From positions 1 to 6,054 of the forward strand of contig PUKL01000097.1 of the NCBI GenBank assembly GCA_003552275.1: DNA of 6,054 nt, written 5' to 3'. Below the pieces are notes generated by a model that saw nothing but the letters and a program-made list of their open reading frames with translations, was not told the origin of the DNA and made no database searches. The position numbers and the translations under genes were made by a program. This stretch comes from Mollicutes bacterium (lineage in GTDB: Bacteria > Bacillota_I > Bacilli_A > Izemoplasmatales > Izemoplasmataceae). This document shows, piece by piece, positions 1 through 5,402 of the stretch (the first letter of the stretch is position 1; each line of letters starts with the position of its first letter).

Positions 1-351
1 CCCTTGTCGCAAGGCTTTCTCCAACAGTTCCGCATCCGCCTTGTCGGCGGCATCGAAAGCTTCGGACATCCCCTTCAGATACTGGGCGAAAATCGCGCCC
101 GAGTTGCCGGTCGAGCCTTCTTGCGCCCCCCGGTAGGCCAACAAGGCGACATCCGCGAGTCTTGACGATGCGGCCGATTGCATCGTTTCGACGGCGCTCT
201 CGAGGGTCGCGAGCATGTTGTTCCCGGTATCGCCGTCGGGGACGGGAAAGACGTTGATCCGATTCAGACTCAGCCGTTTTCGCTCGAGTTCTTTCGCGGT
301 CTCTTCGATCGCCGTCTTGAAGGTTTCGCCGTCAAGGTGTCTCAATACCAT
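1..351 (-). CDS. DAK2-domain protein, FakA-like (fatty acid kinase ATP-binding subunit), N-terminal part
   Basis: The gene starts at an ATG at 351-349 and runs off the left edge, so only the first 117 residues are seen. Residues 34-46 hold the motif VFPVPDGDTGNNM. Its acidic residues (Asp39, Asp41) match the Mg-ATP binding aspartates of the DAK2/DhaL fold. The PVPDGDTG form is typical of FakA (YloV) rather than of DhaL, which has PVGDGDHG. A second phosphate-binding-like motif, GSTGNSGAIFAQ, follows at about 79-90. FakA phosphorylates fatty acids held by a FakB partner, giving acyl-phosphate for phospholipid synthesis. The start is set by GGGAGG at 365-360, eight bases upstream. It is transcribed away from the PlsY-family gene, which would use acyl-phosphate. 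The DAK2 family is secure. FakA function is an inference because the C-terminal domains that distinguish FakA lie outside the window. Confidence 0.88.
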   Translation of the reverse strand, partial: MVLRHLDGETFKTAIEETAKELERKRLSLNRINVFPVPDGDTGNNMLATLESAVETMQSAASSRLADVALLAYRGAQEGSTGNSGAIFAQYLKGMSEAFDAADKADAELLEKALRQG

Positions 352-383
352 ACGCTATGCCTCCCGCCGTGCACTCTATCGCT

Positions 384-412
384 ATTATCTCATAAAATCG
401 CCTTCATGAACA
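384..412 (-). promoter_or_regulatory. Sigma-70-type promoter for the DAK2-domain gene
   Basis: On the minus strand there is an extended -10, TGAGATAAT, with its hexamer at 389-384. A weak -35 (TGTTCA, 412-407; three of six consensus bases) lies 17 bases upstream. The predicted transcript starts near 377, giving a leader of about 25 bases that contains the GGGAGG ribosome binding site. The extended -10 would compensate for the poor -35. Confidence 0.6.
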
Positions 413-432
413 CCCAAACATCTCTTCTCGGC

Positions 433-444
433 CGGAAAATTCCG
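433..444. repeat. Short inverted repeat in the divergent intergenic region
   Basis: Five-base arms CGGAA and TTCCG are separated by AA. The repeat lies upstream of the -35 of the DAK2 gene promoter and about 60 bases before the PlsY-family start. It could be an operator half-site pair, but such short repeats also occur by chance. I recognise no known regulator site here. Confidence 0.2.
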
Positions 445-488
445 TCCCGATGAAAAACGCTTGTCCAACGGATGACCAAAACGACCAC

Positions 489-494
489 AAGGTG
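489..494 (+). promoter_or_regulatory. Ribosome binding site deciding the PlsY-family start
   Basis: AAGGTG lies ten bases before the ATG at 505. The alternative in-frame ATG at 472 has no Shine-Dalgarno match upstream and would add eleven polar residues before the first membrane segment. The 505 start is therefore preferred. Confidence 0.5.
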
Positions 495-504
495 TGTGCG
501 GACC

Positions 505-1095
505 ATGTTGAACGATGTGTTGTTAGTTGTTCTTGCCTTCATGTTGGGCTCCTTCCCGACGGGATACATTCTCGGGAAGCTTATCAAGAAGACCGATGTC
601 AGGACCATCGGCACGCGCAATGTCGGCGCGATGAACACGTTCTTGAACGTGGGTTTCCTCGCGGGGCTCATGAACCTCGCCGTCGATGTCGGCAAGGGTG
701 CGCTCAGCGTCGTCCTCGCCCGCGAATTGGGCACCTATGCGCACCTTCCCGCCATCGCCGTGTTCTTTGTCGTCTGCGGCCACAATTTCAGTCCCTTTCT
801 CAAGTTCGCCGGCGGCAAAGGTTTCGGTCCGCTCGTCGGGACACTCCTCGTCGTCTCGCCGTTGACCATCCTCTTCGTCTACGGGATCGTCGGGCTCGTG
901 TCGCTTGTCATCCGCGACTCGAGCGCGGGAAGTGGGATCGGTATGCTCGCGCTTCCCCTCGTCCTCTTGATACGGGAGGTGGAGACGGCCTTCGTCGTCG
1001 CTTATGCGGCCTGTCTCGTCCCCATCCTCTACAAGCACAAACGGGACTTTCGAGCACTCGTCCAACGCGGAAAGGAAGAAAAAGAACTTCCATGA
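505..1095 (+). CDS. plsY: PlsY-family glycerol-3-phosphate acyltransferase, diverged
   Basis: This is a hydrophobic 196-residue protein with about five to six membrane segments, the usual PlsY size. PlsY transfers the acyl group of acyl-phosphate to glycerol-3-phosphate at the cytoplasmic membrane, the first acylation of phospholipid synthesis. Motif 1 begins GSFPTGYILGK (15-25) and continues to GTRNVGAMN (36-44). Motif 2 is GHNFSPFLKFAGGKG (92-106), containing the Gly-rich loop expected to bind glycerol-3-phosphate and phosphate. The C-terminal motif, usually HRxNIxRL, is here KHKRDFRAL (177-185). The usual GSGNxGATN is GTRNVGAMN. These changes make it either a lineage-specific PlsY or a paralog with altered activity. 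It is monocistronic, with a terminator 10 bases after the stop. The divergent neighbour is a FakA-like kinase gene that could supply acyl-phosphate. Family assignment is firm; activity is inferred. Confidence 0.85.
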   Translation: MLNDVLLVVLAFMLGSFPTGYILGKLIKKTDVRTIGTRNVGAMNTFLNVGFLAGLMNLAVDVGKGALSVVLARELGTYAHLPAIAVFFVVCGHNFSPFLKFAGGKGFGPLVGTLLVVSPLTILFVYGIVGLVSLVIRDSSAGSGIGMLALPLVLLIREVETAFVVAYAACLVPILYKHKRDFRALVQRGKEEKELP

Positions 1096-1104
1096 GCATC
1101 CTCC

Positions 1105-1130
1105 ACGCCCGAATCCGGGGCGTTTTTTCT
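1105..1130 (+). terminator. Rho-independent terminator after the PlsY-family gene
   Basis: A six-base-pair GC-rich stem (ACGCCC at 1105-1110 with GGGCGT at 1118-1123) closes a seven-base loop. The stem runs into six T residues (1123-1128). It begins 10 bases after the stop codon and separates this gene from the molybdenum hydroxylase operon. Confidence 0.85.
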
Positions 1131-1153
1131 AGCGTCACGGCTCAGGGGAGGTA

Positions 1154-1182
1154 TGGAAAGTGCAGCCCATATATGATATACT
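1154..1182 (+). promoter_or_regulatory. Promoter of the molybdenum hydroxylase operon
   Basis: The -35 is TGGAAA (1154-1159, four of six consensus bases), the spacer is 17 bases and the -10 is TATACT (1177-1182). A TG one base upstream of the hexamer makes it an extended -10. The surrounding 1168-1200 is strikingly AT-rich in an otherwise GC-rich window. Transcription should begin near 1189, giving a leader of about 50 bases before the first ATG at 1241. Confidence 0.7.
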
Positions 1183-1203
1183 AATAAGTTAGATAAATAT
1201 GGT

Positions 1204-1223
1204 TTCGACGGTAATCTGTCGAA
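1204..1223 (+). promoter_or_regulatory. Leader hairpin in the 5' untranslated region of the operon
   Basis: TTCGACGG (1204-1211) pairs along its whole length with CTGTCGAA (1216-1223), with one G-U pair, around a four-base TAAT loop. It lies between the predicted transcription start and the ribosome binding site (AAAGGA at 1228-1233), leaving that site free. It is not followed by a T run, so it is not a terminator. It may stabilise the mRNA or bind a regulator; no known riboswitch class fits. The pairing is seen directly; any function is speculation. Confidence 0.45.
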
Positions 1224-1240
1224 CGGGAAAGGACTGTGGC

Positions 1241-1816
1241 ATGACTGAAGGAATCATTCTCGCCGGAGGCCACGCCTCGCGGGCGGGCACCAACAAGATG
1301 ATGCTCACCTTCCGCGGCAAGCCCCTCATCAAGGCCACCGTCGATGGTATGCGTCCCCATGTGCAGCGAATCGTCGTCGTGACCGGCCACTATCACGACG
1401 AGATTGCGCGGCTCTTCAGGGATGATCCCTCGGTCGAAATCGTCAGGAACGACCGTTATGACGAAGGGATGTTCACTTCCGTGAAGACCGGCGTCCGTTC
1501 CGTCGCAGGGGATTTTTTCATACTCCCGGGCGACATCCCCGCCGTCGACAAGAGGACCTATGAAGCCTTGTTGGGCGGGGAAGGCATCATCCGCGTCCCG
1601 GTGTTCGCAGGAAGAAGGGGACACCCGATCCTCCTCGACAAGACGCTCAAGGACCCCTTGTTGGCCATGCCGGACGCAGCGGATTTGAAAAGCTTCCGGG
1701 ATAGTCATCCCGTGGAATACATCGAGACGGACGATGAAGGCGTCTTGGTCGATGTCGACACCTTGGCCGACCACGAAAGACTCACCCGTTTCGAGAAGAG
1801 AGGAGAATGCTCGTGA
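1241..1816 (+). CDS. MobA/MocA-type molybdopterin nucleotidyltransferase
   Basis: This 191-residue protein is the usual length for MocA. It would join CTP (or GTP) to Mo-molybdopterin in the cytoplasm, making the dinucleotide cofactor used by xanthine dehydrogenase-family enzymes. The nucleotide-binding loop is LAGGHASRAGTNK (7-19), with conserved Arg14 and Lys19. Further family marks are NDRYDEGMFTSV (70-81), the metal-binding GDIP (97-100), GRRGHP (124-129) and DVDT (171-174). ATG 1241 is chosen because AAAGGA (1228-1233) lies seven bases upstream. The in-frame ATG at 1199 has no ribosome binding site and sits almost at the transcription start. It is the first gene of the operon and overlaps the FAD-subunit gene by four bases. 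Context favours a cytidylyltransferase (MocA), but the LAGG loop resembles guanylyltransferase MobA, so the nucleotide is left open. Confidence 0.87.
   Translation: MTEGIILAGGHASRAGTNKMMLTFRGKPLIKATVDGMRPHVQRIVVVTGHYHDEIARLFRDDPSVEIVRNDRYDEGMFTSVKTGVRSVAGDFFILPGDIPAVDKRTYEALLGGEGIIRVPVFAGRRGHPILLDKTLKDPLLAMPDAADLKSFRDSHPVEYIETDDEGVLVDVDTLADHERLTRFEKRGECS
1801..1805 (+). promoter_or_regulatory. Ribosome binding site selecting a GTG start for the FAD subunit
   Basis: AGGAG ends seven bases before the GTG at 1813. It is only one base from the ATG at 1807, too close for normal initiation. GTG 1813 also gives a GTGA stop-start overlap with the upstream gene, typical of coupled translation. Confidence 0.65.
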
Positions 1817-2616
1817 AATTCACGAACTATCATCGGGCGCAATCGCTTGAAGACGCCCACAAAACTTTGCAGAAGGACAAGTCGAACACCATTGTCGGCG
1901 GAGGACTCTGGCTCAAACTCTCCCGACGGGAGGTCGACACCGCCGTCGACCTTGCCGGCCTCGACCTCGATCTGATCGAAACCACGGACAAGACCATCCG
2001 CATCGGGGCGATGACGACATTGACCCAAATCGAAGAAAGCGACACTTTGCGGCAAATCGCTTCGGGGATCCTTGTCGAAGCCGTCTCCGAGATCATGGGT
2101 CGCCAACTCCGGAATGTCGCCACCCTCGGCGGCAGCATCATCGGCCGTTACGGATTCTCCGATTGCATCACACCGCTTTTGGCCTTGGACGCCCGCCTCG
2201 ATTTCCATGAGCGGGGCATCGTTTCCTTACAGGATTTCTTGACCGAAAAAGGGAAAGTCGACGACATCCTGAAGGCCGTCGTCATCGACAAGACCAAAGC
2301 GAAGGGCTACTTCAAGAAAGTGAAGAAGACCGCCCACGACTTCCCGATTCTCAATGTCGCCGTCGTGAAGAGCGAAGACGGCACGCGGATCGCCATCGGC
2401 AGCCGCCCCGCCGTGGCCACGTTGGCCCAAGCGGCCATGGACCACCTCGCTGCCGCCACGACCATCGACAAAAAGACGATCACCCAAGCGGCACGGATCG
2501 CCAAAGAGTCCTTGAAATACAGCACGAACCACCGTGCCGGTGCCGAATATCGCGCCCACCTCGCCGAAGTCTACACGCGACGGGGCCTCATGGAGGTGAA
2601 CGGTCTTGAAGATTGA
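1813..2616 (+). CDS. FAD-binding subunit of a xanthine dehydrogenase-family molybdenum hydroxylase (CoxM/XdhB type)
   Basis: With the GTG start the protein has 267 residues, slightly short for the family (about 270-290). It passes electrons from the iron-sulfur subunit to FAD and an external acceptor. The first FAD-binding loop is IVGGGLWLKL (27-36). The second region is IRIGAMTTL (62-70) leading to LRNVATLGGSI (99-109), then the SDCITPLLALDA stretch (116-127). The C-terminal CO dehydrogenase flavoprotein-type domain spans roughly 162-260, with YFKKV and NHRAGAEYR. The only cysteine is Cys118, so the extra [4Fe-4S] insertion of 4-hydroxybenzoyl-CoA reductase is absent. The first loop reads VGGG where many relatives have AGGT. 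It overlaps the upstream gene by four bases and the downstream gene by eleven. Subunit identity is firm; the electron acceptor (NAD, ferredoxin or other) is unknown. Confidence 0.9.
   Translation: MKFTNYHRAQSLEDAHKTLQKDKSNTIVGGGLWLKLSRREVDTAVDLAGLDLDLIETTDKTIRIGAMTTLTQIEESDTLRQIASGILVEAVSEIMGRQLRNVATLGGSIIGRYGFSDCITPLLALDARLDFHERGIVSLQDFLTEKGKVDDILKAVVIDKTKAKGYFKKVKKTAHDFPILNVAVVKSEDGTRIAIGSRPAVATLAQAAMDHLAAATTIDKKTITQAARIAKESLKYSTNHRAGAEYRAHLAEVYTRRGLMEVNGLED
2592..2598 (+). promoter_or_regulatory. Strong ribosome binding site selecting a TTG start for the [2Fe-2S] subunit
   Basis: GGAGGTG, nearly a perfect anti-16S match, lies seven bases before TTG 2606 and inside the end of the FAD-subunit gene. 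The next in-frame ATG (2618) would be 19 bases away, outside the normal range. The TTG is therefore the likely start. Confidence 0.75.
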
Positions 2617-3058
2617 AATGAACATCAACGGCCGCAAACGCATTTTCGACATCCGTCCCGACGAATTGCTCGCCGACACTTTGCGCCGCCATGACTACAC
2701 GAGCGTCCGCAAAGGCTGCGACACCACGAGCTGCGGCGTCTGTACGATCCTCATCGACGATGAACCTGTCCCTTCCTGTGCATATCTCACCGTCCGCGCC
2801 GAAGGAAAAAAGATCACGACGGTCGAAGGTATCGCGGAAGAAGCGGAACGTTTGGCCGGATGCTTCGGCGACGAAGGCGCCGACCAATGCGGCTTTTGCA
2901 ATCCGGGCATCGCTTTGAGCGTGCATGCTTTGAAACTGAGTGCAAAAGCCCCCACCGAGGAGAACATCCGCCATTATCTCGTCGGTCATCTCTGCCGCTG
3001 CAGCGGCTATCAATCCCAAGTCAAGGCGATCAGACGATATCTGGGTGATACGACATGA
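2606..3058 (+). CDS. [2Fe-2S] subunit of the molybdenum hydroxylase (CoxS/XdhC-small type)
   Basis: This 150-residue protein carries both iron-sulfur clusters that link the molybdenum site to FAD. The N-terminal plant-ferredoxin-like domain has Cys38, Cys43, Cys46 and Cys58 in the pattern GCDTTSCGVC followed by SC. The C-terminal helical domain has QCGFCNPG (94-101) and HLCRCSGY (128-135), giving Cys95, Cys98, Cys130 and Cys132. All eight ligands are present, and Gln94 is the residue that normally contacts the molybdopterin cofactor. The TTG start fits the strong ribosome binding site upstream and the standard length. It overlaps the FAD-subunit gene by eleven bases, and its stop shares an ATGA with the catalytic subunit gene, so the subunits are probably made together. 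Identity is very secure. Confidence 0.95.
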   Translation: MKIEMNINGRKRIFDIRPDELLADTLRRHDYTSVRKGCDTTSCGVCTILIDDEPVPSCAYLTVRAEGKKITTVEGIAEEAERLAGCFGDEGADQCGFCNPGIALSVHALKLSAKAPTEENIRHYLVGHLCRCSGYQSQVKAIRRYLGDTT

Positions 3059-5373
3059 AAAAGACGAAAACGGTGAACCAAAGAATCCGTTCCATCGACG
3101 GGAAAGGCATCATGATGGGCCGTGCCGCCTATACGGACGATGTCGCCCCGAAAGAGGCCCTCGTCATCAAGGTGCTCAGGAGCCCTCATGCTTTCGCACG
3201 CATCAAAAGCATCGACAAGAGCAAGGCCGAAGCCCTGCCGGGTGTGGAAATCGTCCTCACCCACGAGGACTTCCCCCGCAATCCCTTCACCCGAGCGGGA
3301 CAAGGCTATCCCGAGCCCTCTCCCCACGACAAGTACGCCCTCGACGACCATGTCCGCTATGTCGGCGACGAAGTCGCCTGCGTCGCCGCCCATGACGAAG
3401 AGACGGCGGAAGCCGCCCTGAAACTGCTCGAGGTGGATTACGAAATCAAAGAGCCCGTGCTCGATTTCGAGAAGGCCAAGGGACATGCGAGTATCATCCA
3501 TGCCGAAGAGGGCATCCACGAGATGTTCCCGATCGGTTTCGAGCCCGAGAAGAACGTCGCCGCGGCCTATCACATGGAAGTTGACGATGTCGAGAAACGA
3601 CTCGCCGAAAGCGAGGTCACGGTTACCTCCTCCTTTTACACCCAAGCACAATCCCACACCGCTTTGGAGCCGCACACGGTGAACGCCCGGCTCGACTATC
3701 AGGACCGTCTGGTTCTCTATTCCGCGACCCAGACGCCTTTCCACGTCCGGAGGATCCTCTCACAGGCGTTGGAGATCCCTTTGAACAAGATCCGGGTCAT
3801 CAAGCCCCGCGTGGGCGGCGGCTTCGGCGGCAAACAAGCCATCCACGGCGAAATGCTCGCCGCCATGGTCACCATGAAGACGAAGAAACCCTCACGACTC
3901 ACCTATACGCGTAAAGAAGTCTTCGAAGCGACCTACACCCGCCATCCCATGCGCATCGACATGCGCCTCGGCGCGACAAAGGACGGCCGCATCACGGCGA
4001 TCGATTGTTATGGGCTTTCCGACACGGGGGCTTATGGCGAACACGCCCTCACCGTCTTCATGGTCACGGGCAGCAAAGTCCTCCCCCTCTACAACAAAGT
4101 CGACGCCGTCCGTTTCCACGGCGATGTCGTCTACACCAACCGCGTGAGTTCGGGAGCCTACCGCGGCTATGGCGCCATCCAAGGCAACTATGCTCTCGAA
4201 AGCGCCATCGACATGCTCGCCGAAAAACTGGGCATGGACCCCGTCGAACTCCGGCAGAAGAACATGATCGCCGAAGGCGAGACCTCGCCCATCTTCGAGA
4301 TCATGGGCGAAGGGACCGAAGGCACGGCCATGAACATGGAGACCTGCAAGCTCGACCATTGCGTCAAACGCGGCATGGAACTCATCGGCTACAAGGACAA
4401 ATTCCCCCGCCGTGAAATCGGCAACAACAAACTGCGGAGCGTCGGCATGGCCATCGCCATGCAAGGTAGCGGCATCCCCTACATCGACATGGGGGCTGCC
4501 ACCATCAAGTTGAACGACGACGGCTTCTACAACCTGCTTGTCGGTGCCACCGACATCGGCCAAGGCAGTGACACCATCCTCGCCCAGATCGCCGCCGAAG
4601 AGCTCGGCGTCGATGTGGAGAAGGTGGTCGTCTACTCATCCGACACCGATCTCACCCCATTCGATGCCGGGGCCTACGCCTCGAGCACGACCTATGTCAG
4701 CGGCAACGCCGTGTGGAAAGCGGCGAAGACCATGAAGAAACGCCTCATCGAAGAGGCGGCCCGTTCGCTCGGGGTGGAAGTGGAAGACATCGACTTCAGG
4801 GGGACCTCCTTCAAAAGCAAAAAAGACGGCGAAGAGCTGAGTCTTTCCGACCTTTCCAACACGCTTTTTTACAACGACGACCAAAAACAGCTCTCGGTCA
4901 CCGAGAGTTACTACGGCACCAAGTCGCCCCCGCCCTTCATGGCCGGATTCGTCGAGATCGAGATCGACAAAGAGACTTGCGAATACGAAGTCGTCGATTA
5001 TGTGAGCGTCGTCGATTGCGGTGTCACCATCAATCCCAAACTGGCCCAGGGACAAGTCGAAGGCGGCATCGTCCAAGGCCTCGGCATGGCGATGACGGAA
5101 GATGTGAAAATCGCCGCCAACGGCAAACTCGTCACCGCCGATTTCCTCAACTACAAGATCCCCACGGGCAAAGACATCCGCAAGCTCACCACGGAATTCG
5201 CCGCCAGTTATGAAGAAAGCGGACCCTACGGGGCCAAATCGGTCGGGGAGATCGGCATCGACACCCCGCCCGCGGCCATCGCGAATGCCGTGTACAACGC
5301 TTTGGGCGTGCGCATCAAGAGTCTCCCCATCACCCCCGAGAAGATTCAGGCCGCCCGCATGGAGAAGGACTGA
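3055..5373 (+). CDS. Molybdopterin-binding catalytic subunit, xanthine dehydrogenase family
   Basis: At 772 residues this is a full-length large subunit. It hydroxylates a substrate, typically an N-heterocycle or aldehyde, with water-derived oxygen at a molybdenum centre. An aldehyde oxidase/xanthine dehydrogenase a/b hammerhead domain spans about 18-132. Molybdopterin-binding domains fill about 150-390 and 415-740. Key motifs are SATQTP (223-228; Gln226 is at the expected cofactor contact), VGGGFGGKQ (253-261), SGAYRGYG (366-373; Arg370 matches the substrate-orienting Arg880 of bovine xanthine oxidase), DIGQG (500-504) and GAKSVGEIG (726-734; Glu732 is the catalytic base). Gln261 stands where bovine xanthine oxidase has Glu802. 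The AYxCSFR loop of CO dehydrogenase is absent, so this is not an aerobic CO dehydrogenase. Xanthine or another purine is possible, but the substrate is not proven. It starts in an ATGA overlap. Confidence 0.93.
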   Translation: MKKTKTVNQRIRSIDGKGIMMGRAAYTDDVAPKEALVIKVLRSPHAFARIKSIDKSKAEALPGVEIVLTHEDFPRNPFTRAGQGYPEPSPHDKYALDDHVRYVGDEVACVAAHDEETAEAALKLLEVDYEIKEPVLDFEKAKGHASIIHAEEGIHEMFPIGFEPEKNVAAAYHMEVDDVEKRLAESEVTVTSSFYTQAQSHTALEPHTVNARLDYQDRLVLYSATQTPFHVRRILSQALEIPLNKIRVIKPRVGGGFGGKQAIHGEMLAAMVTMKTKKPSRLTYTRKEVFEATYTRHPMRIDMRLGATKDGRITAIDCYGLSDTGAYGEHALTVFMVTGSKVLPLYNKVDAVRFHGDVVYTNRVSSGAYRGYGAIQGNYALESAIDMLAEKLGMDPVELRQKNMIAEGETSPIFEIMGEGTEGTAMNMETCKLDHCVKRGMELIGYKDKFPRREIGNNKLRSVGMAIAMQGSGIPYIDMGAATIKLNDDGFYNLLVGATDIGQGSDTILAQIAAEELGVDVEKVVVYSSDTDLTPFDAGAYASSTTYVSGNAVWKAAKTMKKRLIEEAARSLGVEVEDIDFRGTSFKSKKDGEELSLSDLSNTLFYNDDQKQLSVTESYYGTKSPPPFMAGFVEIEIDKETCEYEVVDYVSVVDCGVTINPKLAQGQVEGGIVQGLGMAMTEDVKIAANGKLVTADFLNYKIPTGKDIRKLTTEFAASYEESGPYGAKSVGEIGIDTPPAAIANAVYNALGVRIKSLPITPEKIQAARMEKD

Positions 5374-5402
5374 CAACCATCCACCGGAAGTGAGGTCACA
5401 CC

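Noticed and set aside
1144..1176. Seven-codon mini-ORF (ATG at 1153) after AGGGGAGG
   Set aside because: The purine-rich run ends only one base before the ATG, and the stretch overlaps the -35 and spacer of the operon promoter, so it would not be in that transcript.
450..1184. 244-residue plus-strand open frame overlapping the PlsY-family gene
   Set aside because: It is Arg/Pro/His-rich out-of-frame translation with no motif and runs through the terminator; the other frame has clear PlsY motifs.
1199..1240. Upstream in-frame ATG that would extend the nucleotidyltransferase by 14 residues
   Set aside because: There is no ribosome binding site, it lies about ten bases from the predicted transcription start, and it reads through the leader hairpin. 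ATG 1241 has a good site and gives the standard N-terminus.
1190..1245. Purine-riboswitch-like fragments (ATATGG, GTTTC, GACTGTGG) in the operon leader
   Set aside because: The fragments are in a tempting order, but there is no closing P1 stem, no P2 stem with paired loops, and the spacing of the core bases does not fit. A molybdenum-cofactor riboswitch would also be much larger than this leader.
1813..2616. 4-hydroxybenzoyl-CoA reductase beta subunit
   Set aside because: That subunit carries an insertion with four cysteines for a [4Fe-4S] cluster; this protein has a single cysteine.
3055..5373. Aerobic carbon monoxide dehydrogenase (CoxL), suggested by the FAD-FeS-Mo gene order
   Set aside because: The active-site loop AYxCSFR of form I CoxL is absent; gene order alone is shared by many hydroxylases.
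3010..5376. Long open frames on the minus strand opposite the catalytic subunit gene (for example 4636-5376 and 3010-3744)
   Set aside because: They mirror the codon bias of the real gene, encode low-complexity Asp/Gly/Val-rich sequence, match no family I know and lack ribosome binding sites.
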